Position numbers and translations under genes: made by a program
Notes under the pieces: model-generated
Told to the model about the DNA's origin: nothing
Database searches by the model: none
Seen by the model: only the letters and a program-made list of their open reading frames with translations
Assembly: GCA_022241475.1 (NCBI GenBank)
Contig: JAKOMT010000012.1
Coordinates: 31,087-69,787, forward strand
Direction of reading: 5' to 3'
Length of the DNA: 38,701 nucleotides
Source: Microvirga sp.
Lineage (GTDB): Bacteria > Pseudomonadota > Alphaproteobacteria > Rhizobiales > Beijerinckiaceae
Shown: positions 14,201 through 22,646 of the stretch, in pieces
How the letters are laid out: each line of letters opens with the position of its first letter
Numbering within the stretch: position 1 is the stretch's first letter

Positions 14201-16591
14201 ATGACCGATCCCCGTCTTCGCTACCTCGCGGAGCTCGAGAAGAAGATCCTCTGGCTCTCCACCTGGACGATCCACAACGCCAATCATCTCCGCGAGAACG
14301 TGGACGGGCTCAAGGTCGGCGGCCACCAGGCGTCATCCGCCTCGCTCGCGACGATCATGACGGCGCTCTACATGGCGGCCCTCAGGCCCGAGGACCGGGT
14401 CGCCGTGAAGCCGCACGCGAGCCCGATCTATCACGCGATCCAGTACCTCTTCGGCAAGCAGACGCGCGAGAAGCTGGAGAATTTCAGAGGCTACAAGGGC
14501 GCGCAATCTTATCCCTCGCGCACGAAGGATATCGACGACGTCGACTTCTCGACGGGCTCCGTCGGCCTCGGCGTGGCGCAGACGCTGTTCGCCAGCATCG
14601 TGCAGGACTACGTCAAGGCGCACGGCTGGGCGAAGGATCGCCGCGAGGGCCGCATGATCGCGCTCGTCGGCGACGCCGAGATGGACGAGGGCAACATCTT
14701 CGAAGCCTTGCTCGAAGGCTGGAAGCAGGGTGTGCGCAACACCTGGTGGATCGTCGACTACAACCGCCAGAGCCTCGACGCCGTGATCCGCGAAGGCCTC
14801 TACGCCCGCTTCGAGGCGATCTTCCGCGCCTTCGGCTGGGACGTCGTCACGCTGAAATACGGCTCGCTTCTCGAAGGCGCCTTCCTCGAACCGGGCGGCG
14901 ACAAGCTGCGCGCCTGGATCGACAGCTGCCCCAACCAGCTCTATTCGGCGCTGACCTTTCAAGGCGGCGCGGCGTGGCGCAAGCGGCTGCTCGACGATCT
15001 CGGCGATCAGGGCCCCCTCACCCGCCTGGTCGAGGCGCGCTCCGATGAAGAGCTCGGCCGCCTGATGACGAACCTCGCGGGCCATGACCTGCCGACCCTG
15101 CTCGAAGCCTTCGAGGGCATCGACCACGATCGGCCCGTCGTCTTCCTCGCCTATACGATCAAGGGCTTCGGCCTGCCGCTCGCCGGTCACAAGGACAACC
15201 ATTCGGGCCTCCTGACGCCCGCGCAGTTCGAGGAATTCCGCCAGCGCGCCAAGGTTCGTCCGGGCCACGAATGGGAGAAGTTCGAGGGCCTCGACATCGA
15301 CGCCGACGAGTTGCAGGCGTTCCTCGACCGCGTTCCCTTCCGATCCAGGGGCGAGCGCCAGTTGACGTCTCCGATGATCCCGGTTCCGGCGGAGTTGACC
15401 ACGCCCCGGCAGACGACGCTCTCGACGCAGCAGGGTTTTGGACTGCTCCTCAACGAGCTGGCGCGCTCGGACGAGCCGCTCGCCGATCGGATCGTGACCA
15501 CCTCGCCCGACGTCACCGTCTCGACCAATCTCGGCGGCTGGGTGAACCGGCGCGGCCTCTTCGCCCGCCAGAGCCTGGCGGACACCTTCAAGGCCGAGCG
15601 CATTCCTTCCACCTTCTCGTGGGAGTTCAAGCCCGAGGGACAGCATATCGAGCTCGGCATCGCCGAGATGAACCTGTTCATCCAGCTGTCCGCGCTGGGG
15701 CTGTCGCATTCGCTTTTCGGCGAGCGCCTGATCCCGATCGGCACGCTCTACGACCCGTTCATCTCGCGCGGCCTCGATGCGCTCAATTACGCCTGTTATC
15801 AGGACGCCCGGTTCATCCTCGCCGCCACGCCTTCCGGCGTGACGCTGGCGCCGGAGGGAGGCGCGCACCAGTCGATCGCCACCCCTCTCATCGGCATGTC
15901 GCAGGACGGCCTCGCAGCCTTCGAGCCGGCCTATATCGACGAGTTGTCGACCATCCTGCGCTTCGCCTTCGAATACGTGCAGCGCGACGGCTCCGGCGAA
16001 CCGGACGAGCGGACCTGGCTGCGCGACGAGACCGGCGGCTCGATCTATCTTCGGCTGTCGACGCGGGCGCTGGAGCAACCCAACCGCGCGATGACGCCGG
16101 AGCTGGCTCAAGGGATCGTAGACGGCGCCTACTGGCTGCGCGAACCCGGCCCGAACGCGCAGGTGGTCGTCGCCTATACCGGCGCGGTCGCGCCGGAGGC
16201 GATCGAGGCGATCGGCCTGATGGGAGAGGATCGCCGCGACGTCGGCCTTCTCGCGATCACCTCGGCCGACCGCCTGAACGCGGGCTGGACCGCCGCCCAG
16301 CGCGCTCGCGAGCGCGGGCTCGTCCACGCTCGCAGCCACATCGAGCGCCTGCTCGAGCGCCTGCCGCGCCATTGCGGCATCGTGACCGTCGTCGACGGCC
16401 ACCCGGCGACGCTCGGCTGGCTCGGCGCCGTCCACGGCCACCGCACGCGCTCGCTCGGCGTCGAGCATTTCGGCCAGACCGGAACGCTTCAGGACCTGTA
16501 TCGCCACTACGGCATCGACGCTCAGGGCATCGCGAGCGCGGCGCAGATGATCGCGCCGGGCCGCCCGATCCGGCACCTCAAGGCGCTTTGA
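14201..16591 (+). CDS. Single-chain transketolase / pyruvate dehydrogenase E1-like thiamine diphosphate enzyme
   Basis: The 796-residue protein combines all three transketolase-type domains in one chain, like homodimeric pyruvate dehydrogenase E1 (AceE) or transketolase. The N-terminal domain has GGHQASSASLA (about 40-50) and the ThDP/Mg motif GDAEMDEG (157-164) with its partner asparagine about 30 residues on (DYNRQS). The pyrimidine-binding domain has HIELGIAEMN with the catalytic glutamate, and a C-terminal domain follows. The E1-like GDAEMDE and GGHxxS signatures make an AceE-type keto-acid role possible, but no E2 or E3 genes are nearby. GGGAGG precedes the ATG at 14201. The superfamily is certain; the substrate is not. 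Confidence 0.8.
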   Translation: MTDPRLRYLAELEKKILWLSTWTIHNANHLRENVDGLKVGGHQASSASLATIMTALYMAALRPEDRVAVKPHASPIYHAIQYLFGKQTREKLENFRGYKGAQSYPSRTKDIDDVDFSTGSVGLGVAQTLFASIVQDYVKAHGWAKDRREGRMIALVGDAEMDEGNIFEALLEGWKQGVRNTWWIVDYNRQSLDAVIREGLYARFEAIFRAFGWDVVTLKYGSLLEGAFLEPGGDKLRAWIDSCPNQLYSALTFQGGAAWRKRLLDDLGDQGPLTRLVEARSDEELGRLMTNLAGHDLPTLLEAFEGIDHDRPVVFLAYTIKGFGLPLAGHKDNHSGLLTPAQFEEFRQRAKVRPGHEWEKFEGLDIDADELQAFLDRVPFRSRGERQLTSPMIPVPAELTTPRQTTLSTQQGFGLLLNELARSDEPLADRIVTTSPDVTVSTNLGGWVNRRGLFARQSLADTFKAERIPSTFSWEFKPEGQHIELGIAEMNLFIQLSALGLSHSLFGERLIPIGTLYDPFISRGLDALNYACYQDARFILAATPSGVTLAPEGGAHQSIATPLIGMSQDGLAAFEPAYIDELSTILRFAFEYVQRDGSGEPDERTWLRDETGGSIYLRLSTRALEQPNRAMTPELAQGIVDGAYWLREPGPNAQVVVAYTGAVAPEAIEAIGLMGEDRRDVGLLAITSADRLNAGWTAAQRARERGLVHARSHIERLLERLPRHCGIVTVVDGHPATLGWLGAVHGHRTRSLGVEHFGQTGTLQDLYRHYGIDAQGIASAAQMIAPGRPIRHLKAL

Positions 16592-16598
16592 ACGGAAC

Positions 16599-17435
16599 CT
16601 ACGCGGCGCCCTCTCCAGCCCTGAGGGCGCCGCGCAGCTCCGCGATCTCGGCCCGCAGCCGGCGGATATCGTCTGCGAGGTTGTCGCGCGATTCCTGAGC
16701 CGCGGCCCGGGCGGCGTCCTCTTCAGCCTTCAGCTCCGCCTTTTCCTCCTGCACGGCCTCCTCGTGCTCGCTCTGCATCGCGTTGACCACGATGCCTATG
16801 AACAGGTTGAGCATCGTGAAGGTGGTGCAGAGAATGAAGGGCACGAAGAACGCCCAGGCGTACGGATAGACCTCCATCACCGGCCGCACGATGCCCATCG
16901 ACCAGCTTTCCAGCGTCATGACCTGGAACAGCGTGTATGCCGAGGCCGGGATGTGGCCGAACCATTCCGGGAAGGACTGCCCGAACAGTTTCGTCGCCAT
17001 GACGGCGAAGACGTAGAAGAGCAGCCCGAGCAACAGCACGATCGAGCCCATGCCCGGAAGCGCGCCCACGAGCGCGCCGACCACCCGCTTGAGCGAGGGC
17101 ACGATCGTGATCATGCGCAGGACGCGCAGAACGCGCAGCGCGCGCAGGACCGAGAACGTCGTCGTGGCCGGCGCCAGCGCGACCGCGACCACGGCGAAAT
17201 CGAAGATGTTCCAGGCGCTGCGGAAGAACCCCAGACGGTAGACCGCCAGCCTCAACCCGATTTCGACGACGAAGACAGCAAGGATCGCCCGATCGAGGAC
17301 CATCAGCAGCCCACCGAAATTCTCCATCGCCCACGCGCTGGTCTCCAGACCGAGCGTTATGGCGTTGACGATGATCAACGTCATGATGACGCGCTCGAGC
17401 ATGCGCGACTCGACGAACGCCCTGATCCGTTCCAC
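16599..17435 (-). CDS. Voltage-gated sodium channel, NavAb/NaChBac type
   Basis: This 278-residue single-domain ion channel forms a homotetramer in the inner membrane. Segments S1-S4 are visible. S4 carries arginines every third position (SVLRALRVLRVLRMI: Arg98, 101, 104, 107), the voltage sensor. The pore filter is TLESWSMGIVRP (residues 174 onward), essentially the NavAb sodium filter. S6 ends NLFIGIVVNAMQSEHE, followed by a charged Glu/Ala-rich coiled coil that assembles the tetramer. I chose the GTG at 17435, with GGAG nine bases upstream, because the N-terminus then aligns with NavAb; a frame from 17477 adds 14 residues. It is convergent with the E1-like gene, only 7 bases apart. The calcium-channel alternative is less likely given the filter. 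Confidence 0.92.
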   Translation of the reverse strand: MERIRAFVESRMLERVIMTLIIVNAITLGLETSAWAMENFGGLLMVLDRAILAVFVVEIGLRLAVYRLGFFRSAWNIFDFAVVAVALAPATTTFSVLRALRVLRVLRMITIVPSLKRVVGALVGALPGMGSIVLLLGLLFYVFAVMATKLFGQSFPEWFGHIPASAYTLFQVMTLESWSMGIVRPVMEVYPYAWAFFVPFILCTTFTMLNLFIGIVVNAMQSEHEEAVQEEKAELKAEEDAARAAAQESRDNLADDIRRLRAEIAELRGALRAGEGAA

Positions 17436-17553
17436 TTGCGTCCACTCCGCTTGCGATTCGCGCGGCGATCCGCGCACACGCGAACGAAGTGCGTTCGCCG
17501 CGCCGCCTCGTCAAGCGTTCCACCGATACGCGGTGGCTTCCGCCGCTTTACGG

Positions 17554-17582
17554 TTGACCGCCAGATCGCAAGGGCCTATTTC
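17554..17582 (+). promoter_or_regulatory. Candidate sigma-70 promoter of tRNA-Lys
   Basis: TTGACC at 17554 and TATTTC at 17577 are separated by exactly 17 bases and lie 11 bases before the mature tRNA 5' end. The -35 box is good and the -10 box weak. Confidence 0.35.
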
Positions 17583-17593
17583 GAGCGCGGTTA

Positions 17594-17669
17594 GAGCGCG
17601 TAGCTCAGTTGGTAGAGCAACTGACTTTTAATCAGTGGGTCCAGGGTTCGAATCCCTGCGCGCTCACCA
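17594..17669 (+). tRNA. tRNA-Lys (anticodon UUU)
   Basis: This is a 76-base tRNA with encoded CCA. The acceptor arms GAGCGCG and CGCGCTC pair fully. The D arm is GCTCAGTTGGTAGAGC, and the anticodon arm is ACTGA-CTTTTAA-TCAGT with TTT in the loop. The T arm is CAGGG-TTCGAAT-CCCTG. UUU reads AAA and AAG lysine codons. Confidence 0.97.
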
Positions 17670-17793
17670 CCGGTTGCGGCGAGCGAATCGCGATGCTGCA
17701 TACTGTCTACAATCCCATATTCCGCAGTTGTCAGAATCCATACAATCTGCGAGTAAGCACGGAACAAAGCGCGCCTCGGCATCCGGAGTTTCG

Positions 17794-18804
17794 ATGACAA
17801 CGACAGCCGACACCTTGAAGCCCCTGTTGTGGCAACCGGAAAATCTGGTTCGAGCGATAGAAGCCGCCGGTGTCACGCTCTGGTCCTGGAACGTCGACAC
17901 CGATGCGCTCGCGATGAACGACGCCGCTTATGATCTATGGGGAGTGCCCCGCGGTATCGACGTCAATTTCGAGGATCTCTCCGCGCACATTCACCCGGCC
18001 GATCGCGACAGGGTCCGTGCGGCGTTCAACGCCACCCGCGCAATGATCGGACCGTACGAGATCGATTTCCGGATCATGATCGGCGACGAGCTCAAATGGA
18101 TCTCTGCGCGCGGTCAAGGCGATGATGTTGGAATGGTCAGGCGGATCATGTTCGGCATCTTCATCGACGTGACTGGTCGCAAGCAGGCCGAGGAAGGACG
18201 CGAGCTTCTGGCTGGCGAAATGAGCCATCGGGTCAAAAATCTGCTGGCGATCGCCTCCGGCCTGACCGCGATCACGTCGCGCTCGGCCAAGACCACGTCC
18301 GACATGGCCCATGAACTTACCTTGAGGCTGACGGCTCTGGGTCGAGCGCATGATCTCGTGCGCCCCGTGCCGGGACAGAACAAGGGCGCCTCGGCGCTCC
18401 TTGGCGATCTGCTGTCGGTGCTCCTGGCGCCCTACGACGATCTTGGCGCGTTCAGCGGGCGAATCAGGGTTTCCGTGCCTCGAATGCGCGTCGGCGACGC
18501 GGCGACGACCGTACTCGCCCTCGTCGTGCATGAACTGGCGACCAATTCCCTGAAGTACGGCGCCTTGTCGGTCGATACCGGCACTCTCGACGTTTCATCG
18601 TCAGCGCAGGACGAGGCGGTCACCATAGTCTGGACCGAGAGCGGCGGCCCCACGCCCCAGGCGCCTACGGGCAAGCGAGGCTACGGGAGCAAACTCGTCG
18701 AGCGTAGCGTGACCGGTCATTTGCGCGGCTCGATCGAATACGATTGGGCTCCCGACGGCCTCGTCGTCAAATTGAGGGTCGACCCGTCACGCCTCGAAGC
18801 GTGA
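17794..18804 (+). CDS. PAS-domain HWE-family sensor histidine kinase
   Basis: The protein has 336 residues and no membrane segment, so it is cytosolic. Residues 18-130 form a PAS fold ending in the PAC-like GIFIDVTGRKQAEE; the Cys needed for a LOV flavin site is not seen. The kinase core has EMSHRVKNLLAIASGL with phospho-acceptor His145, then HELATNSLKYGALS (N box) and IVWTESGG. The W-x-E together with the H box defines the HWE class common in Rhizobiales. No response regulator is adjacent, so it is an orphan kinase, possibly feeding the general stress response as many HWE kinases do. CGGAG lies upstream of the ATG at 17794. Its stop overlaps the following gene fragment. Confidence 0.88.
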   Translation: MTTTADTLKPLLWQPENLVRAIEAAGVTLWSWNVDTDALAMNDAAYDLWGVPRGIDVNFEDLSAHIHPADRDRVRAAFNATRAMIGPYEIDFRIMIGDELKWISARGQGDDVGMVRRIMFGIFIDVTGRKQAEEGRELLAGEMSHRVKNLLAIASGLTAITSRSAKTTSDMAHELTLRLTALGRAHDLVRPVPGQNKGASALLGDLLSVLLAPYDDLGAFSGRIRVSVPRMRVGDAATTVLALVVHELATNSLKYGALSVDTGTLDVSSSAQDEAVTIVWTESGGPTPQAPTGKRGYGSKLVERSVTGHLRGSIEYDWAPDGLVVKLRVDPSRLEA

Positions 18805-19169
18805 CCGGCGATGCCCGCGCCCTGCGGCTCGAAATCCCCGCCGACGCCTGCGAGATCGCGCCGACCGGCGTCGCGGAGGCCTGCCCGGCCGTCGCCCCGT
18901 CGCACAAGTTCGAGATTATCCCGGATTATGCGAACCCCGATATTCCCGCCCTCGAAGCGTTCCTCGCTGCGAACGGCGTCGGCGTCGCCGGGATCGAGGT
19001 GATCGAGAACGCGCAAGGCGAGCGCTTCGTCTACGACGTCAACACCAACACGAACTACATCAGCGAAGCGGAGGCGCGCGCCGGCGTCTTCGGCATGCGC
19101 GCGATCGCCCGGCATCTGCACGCGCTGTTGCTCGACGGCGCGCAGCAGGACCGCGCCGCCGCCGAGTGA
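18801..19169 (+). pseudogene. C-terminal fragment of a RimK-like ATP-grasp protein
   Basis: About 122 residues resemble only the end of RimK-type ATP-grasp ligases. FEIIPDYANPDIPALEAFLA leads into GIEVIENAQGERFVYDVNTNTNY, where the acidic and Asn residues are the metal-binding part of the ATP-grasp fold, followed by AEARAGVFGMRAIARHL. The N-terminal and central ATP-grasp subdomains, with the ATP-binding lysines, are missing; the upstream DNA is the HWE kinase in another frame. The fragment is open, and a GTG overlaps the kinase stop (GTGA), so it could still be translated. Most likely it is the remnant of a deletion that brought the kinase and this tail together. Confidence 0.65.
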
Positions 19170-19178
19170 AGTGACCGA

Positions 19179-20270
19179 TCAAAGCGCGTAGCGCGTGAAT
19201 TCCTGGTTGAGGGCTGGCAGGGGCGCGATGTCGAAGATGTTGCGTCCCGGCTGCATGACGAACATCGCCACAGTCGCCGTCATCACGCCGGCGACGTTCG
19301 GCCGGGGCGGACGACAGACCGACCAAGGCGTGAACCGGTCGTCGAACAGCGCCTGCTTGACATGATCCGTGGTGATCGCGCCGGGGCCTATGGGCAGGAG
19401 TTCGCGCACGCGGATGTCGCGATACAGCGTGTCGGGCATGTTGGCGACGCCCTTGTCACGCAGCTTGGCGAGCGCCGCAGGCGCGATCCAGTGATTGGCG
19501 TGGACGATGACGCCGTCGCGCGCATGCACCTGGAAAGTCTCGTCGGGAGCGCATTCGAAGTTGATGGCGATCCCCGAGGCGTGGCTGACGATCATGTTGC
19601 TCGAAGCGGATTTCGGCGTGACGTAGACCGTGCGCATGGCGAGCGCGGGATGCTCGCTTTCGAGCGCCTTGCGCCGGATCAGCGCGAGAGGCACGCCGAT
19701 CTGCGTGTAGTCGCGGTCCGATTCCAGATAATTACCGGTGATCGCGACGCCCGCGGCGTTGAAGCCCGTGCGCGCGAGCGCCCCGGCCTCGGTGAAGGTG
19801 AGAATGTCCGGGCCGTCGTTGCGGCGGATGCGCAAGACGATCGAGCTCTCGAGGCAATCGCGCTTCCAGTCCCAGTTCTGCGCGTGGATGAGCGCGCCGT
19901 CGGCGCTCGCCCCGGGCAGGACGACGAGCGCCGTGCATCCGTCGGGATCGGCCGAAGCGGCCTGCCGGCGCTCGGCGAGCTTGAGCACCTCGGTGCGGGC
20001 GTTGATGAGGACGATCTCCTCGAATGATACATCGGCCCCCTCGGCGATCCCGCGCATCTCCTCGACATAGGCCGGATCGAAGCCCTCGACGACGGGCAGG
20101 AACGCCTCCACCGCCGCGCGCAGCCCGGCCGCGTCGAGGTCGAGCGTCTTCAATTGCGCTACGTAGTGACTGATGCCCACCAGGATGCGCTCTCGCGCCT
20201 GGCGTCCGTGCATGACGCCGCGCTCGTGAGGGGAGCCGGATACGTCGACGAGCGGAAACGGGGCGATCAT
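19179..20270 (-). CDS. C45 family peptidase / acyl-CoA:6-aminopenicillanic acid acyltransferase-like hydrolase
   Basis: This 363-residue Ntn-hydrolase resembles fungal isopenicillin N acyltransferase. The family cleaves itself before a cysteine that becomes the nucleophile; here the site is DPDGCTALVV with Cys112. The N-terminal part has GSPHERGVMHGRQARERI, and after the cleavage site come HAQNWDWK and GFNAAGVAITGN, typical of C45. Such enzymes hydrolyse or form amide bonds between an acyl group and an amino compound. The ATG at 20270 overlaps the M20 stop by four bases, so both are made from one message. There is no signal peptide, so it acts in the cytosol. The natural substrate is unknown. 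Confidence 0.85.
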   Translation of the reverse strand: MIAPFPLVDVSGSPHERGVMHGRQARERILVGISHYVAQLKTLDLDAAGLRAAVEAFLPVVEGFDPAYVEEMRGIAEGADVSFEEIVLINARTEVLKLAERRQAASADPDGCTALVVLPGASADGALIHAQNWDWKRDCLESSIVLRIRRNDGPDILTFTEAGALARTGFNAAGVAITGNYLESDRDYTQIGVPLALIRRKALESEHPALAMRTVYVTPKSASSNMIVSHASGIAINFECAPDETFQVHARDGVIVHANHWIAPAALAKLRDKGVANMPDTLYRDIRVRELLPIGPGAITTDHVKQALFDDRFTPWSVCRPPRPNVAGVMTATVAMFVMQPGRNIFDIAPLPALNQEFTRYAL

Positions 20271-21460
20271 CGTGAGGACTCCAGAGAAAAATGTTCGCCG
20301 AGGCTGGCGATCGTGAGTGCGAGCGCCTTGGCTCGCGGAGCCAGCGACGCAACCTCCATGTATTCATCCTCGCTGTGATAGCGCCCGCCGACGGGCCCGA
20401 GGCCACAGAGCGTGGGGGCTCCGACTGCGGCGGTGAAGCTGGAGTCGGCAGCGCCGGCCGTCAACACGCCGCGCGTCTCGAACCCGGCCTGCGCGGCGCT
20501 CCGGCGATACAGGTCGGCGAGAGCGCTGGAGACGGGAGTCTCGTTCATCGGGGGAAACTCGCCGAAAATCTCGAACCGCGCGGTCGTACCCGGCGCGTCG
20601 CAGCCCTCGACGATGCTCGCGAGCTCGCCGAGGAGCCGCGCGCGGTCGGCGGGTTCGTAGTAGCGCAGATCGACCCGCGCGCTCGCGTTCGCCGCGACAG
20701 TGTTGACCGATTGCCCGCCGGCGATCTGCCCGACGTTCACGGTCACGAGATCGTCGCGCCGCGTCAGCCCGTAGAGCGCCGTGATCTTGCGCGCGAGCGC
20801 CTCGACGGCGCTGCGGCCGTCGTCGAAATTCACGCCGGAATGCGCCGAACGGCCCTCGACCACGATCTCGATGAAGATGCAGCCTCGGCGCGCCACCACG
20901 AAATCGCCGTTGGCGCGCGCGGATTCTGCGTTGAAGACCGCCAGCGCCCCGCGGGCTTCCGCCTCGATGTACGGGCGCGAGGCGGGCGAGCCGATCTCCT
21001 CGTCGCCGGTGACCAGCCCCACGAGAGGAGCCGGCGCGCCGCCGAAACGGGCGAACGCCGCGAGGACGAAACAATTGACGACGAGCCCCGCCTTCATGTC
21101 GGCGACGCCGGGACCATGGGCGCGTCCGTCGCGGATCGTGAAGGGCCGGCGCGCCGCGTCGCCGGTGGGGAAGACCGTGTCGCGATGGCCGAGGATCAGG
21201 ATCGGGCGCCCTCCCCGTCCGCCGGGCGCCTCGACGCGCAGGATGTCTCCGTGCGCCTGGAGAGGTATCGTCGAGACCGGGAGCGCATTTGCGCGGAAGA
21301 AGGCGCTGATCGCATCGCCGCAGCGATCGATCCCGGCCTTGTCGTAGCTGTTGCTGTCGATGTTGACGATGGACCCGAGGAGTTCGACCATCGCATCGTC
21401 TTGAGAATCGAGCCAACCGAGGATCTGTTCGTCCACGGCGCGCGCCGTCGCGGCTTCCAT
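20267..21460 (-). CDS. M20 family metallo-amidohydrolase (ArgE/DapE/carboxypeptidase G2 type)
   Basis: This 397-residue di-zinc amidohydrolase has the expected ligands in order: His92 in GHRDTVFP (with catalytic Asp94), bridging Asp121 in GPGVADMKAG, and Glu154-Glu155 in TGDEEIG. A further Glu and the dimer-domain histidine in GRSAHSG follow, and the last His is in GRYHSEDEY. The family hydrolyses N-acyl, peptide or carbamoyl bonds; the layout is closest to the carboxypeptidase G2-like branch. The start at 21460 has GAAGGA six bases upstream; an ATG at 21487 is possible. It heads a two-gene unit with the C45 hydrolase and is divergent from iclR, with an IclR-type operator between them. Confidence 0.88.
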   Translation of the reverse strand: MEAATARAVDEQILGWLDSQDDAMVELLGSIVNIDSNSYDKAGIDRCGDAISAFFRANALPVSTIPLQAHGDILRVEAPGGRGGRPILILGHRDTVFPTGDAARRPFTIRDGRAHGPGVADMKAGLVVNCFVLAAFARFGGAPAPLVGLVTGDEEIGSPASRPYIEAEARGALAVFNAESARANGDFVVARRGCIFIEIVVEGRSAHSGVNFDDGRSAVEALARKITALYGLTRRDDLVTVNVGQIAGGQSVNTVAANASARVDLRYYEPADRARLLGELASIVEGCDAPGTTARFEIFGEFPPMNETPVSSALADLYRRSAAQAGFETRGVLTAGAADSSFTAAVGAPTLCGLGPVGGRYHSEDEYMEVASLAPRAKALALTIASLGEHFSLESSR

Positions 21461-21542
21461 CGAGGTTCCTTCAGGGGGAGAGGTCATCCTACGAAGGTCG
21501 GTCTTCCCGATCCTCCAAGTCGACGCGATAAGGTTGGCAGTA

Positions 21543-21559
21543 GTATCGAATTGCGATAC
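21543..21559. promoter_or_regulatory. Candidate IclR operator, copy 1 (M20 / iclR divergent promoter)
   Basis: GTATCG-AATTG-CGATAC is an inverted repeat with 6-base arms and a 5-base centre. It lies 83 bases upstream of the M20 start and 40 bases upstream of the iclR start. The 20 bases ending here, starting GTA before the repeat, also match copy 2 except at one position. Confidence 0.75.
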
Positions 21560-21598
21560 CTTGTCTCATTAATTTTATGATGTCATCGGAGTTTCGCC

Positions 21599-22462
21599 TT
21601 GTCAAACAGCCCCGACGATTCCGCCGTCTCACCCCGCCCGCGCCGCGCGCCGAAAGACGCGACGTCCCCCGAAGTGTCGGCCAGCGCCCAGATCGCGGCG
21701 CCTCGCGAGCCCGGAGTAGGCAGCGTCAAATCGCTGATGAAGGCGATCGTCGTCCTCGAGGCGTTCTGCAGCCATGATCGCTATCTCAGCCTGAGCGACC
21801 TCGTCGCCATCACGGGATTCGACAAGAGCTCCGCGCAGCGCTGCACGCGCACGCTGAAGGAGCTGGGCTATCTTGAACAGCATCCGAAGACGCGTCGATA
21901 CGCGATCGGACGGCGCGTGCTCGATCTGTCCTTCGCCTATCTTCATTCCAACCCCCTGATCGTGCGCGCCGCGCCCATCATGGTCGACCTGCGTCAGTCC
22001 GCGCGTGAACGCGTGGACCTCTCGATTCTCGACGGCCCCGACCTGATCTACGTCTACCGCCTTCAGTCGAAGCGCGAAGCGCTGTCGGCGGCGCTCGTGG
22101 GCAAGCGCGTGCCGATCTACTCCTCGGCGGGGGGGCGCGCGCTGTTGGCCTGCCTGTCCGACGAGGAGGCCATGACGATCCTCGACGGCAGCGACCGGCG
22201 ACAGCGAACGCCGACCACCCTCACCGATCCCGAGACTATCCTCGCCGAAGTCCGGCGGGCGCGCACCAAGGGCTATGCGTTGCAGGTCGGCGAGTGGAGG
22301 CCCGGCGAAATCGTCGTCGCCTCTGCGGTTACCGATCACGAGGGACGGCCGGTCGGCGCCCTTCATATCGCCGGCTCGACGACTGAATGGTCGCCCGAAG
22401 ACTTCGAGCGGCGCATGGGACCGCTCGTCGCGGCCGCCGCCGGCGAGATCAACCACGTCTGA
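21599..22462 (+). CDS. IclR family transcriptional regulator
   Basis: The regulator has 287 residues. After a basic, Ser/Pro-rich 40-residue leader comes the winged helix (KSLMKAIVVLEAFCSHDRYLSLSDLVAITGFDKSSAQRCTRTLKELGYLEQ; about residues 43-95). The IclR effector-binding domain follows (DLRQSARERVDLSILDGPDLIYVYRL; PIYSSAGGRALLACLS; GYALQVGEWRPGEIVVASAV). The start is a TTG at 21599 with CGGAG upstream; no in-frame ATG fits. IclR proteins bind short palindromes and respond to small metabolites, often aromatic or aliphatic acids. Three copies of one palindrome lie at the promoters of this cluster, including its own, so it is the likely local regulator. Confidence 0.92.
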   Translation: MSNSPDDSAVSPRPRRAPKDATSPEVSASAQIAAPREPGVGSVKSLMKAIVVLEAFCSHDRYLSLSDLVAITGFDKSSAQRCTRTLKELGYLEQHPKTRRYAIGRRVLDLSFAYLHSNPLIVRAAPIMVDLRQSARERVDLSILDGPDLIYVYRLQSKREALSAALVGKRVPIYSSAGGRALLACLSDEEAMTILDGSDRRQRTPTTLTDPETILAEVRRARTKGYALQVGEWRPGEIVVASAVTDHEGRPVGALHIAGSTTEWSPEDFERRMGPLVAAAAGEINHV

Positions 22463-22533
22463 CCTCGCGCCGAAGGATCACGTTTGACATGACGACGCGT
22501 CTCCGCCATCTTCAAGTCGCAAAATAACACGTA

Positions 22534-22550
22534 GTATCGTATTGCGATAC
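22534..22550. promoter_or_regulatory. Candidate IclR operator, copy 2 (tctC promoter)
   Basis: GTATCG-TATTG-CGATAC differs from copies 1 and 3 only at the first central base. It lies 97 bases upstream of the tctC start codon and after the iclR gene. Confidence 0.75.
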
Positions 22551-22646
22551 AGATCGAGGCCGGGCAAGAACGACGAGACCGTCGTCGGCGCCTCCGGGAT
22601 CTGATGGCGGTCGAAACACGACAATCGAGGGGAAGAGGGACCGGCG

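Noticed and set aside
14333..16576. A 747-residue minus-strand frame opposite the E1-like gene
   Set aside because: It is an antisense shadow of a clearly assigned ThDP enzyme, with biased composition and no family features.
17594..17669. tRNA-Lys as an integration site for a genomic island
   Set aside because: I did not notice a second copy of the tRNA 3' end, an integrase or phage genes in the window.
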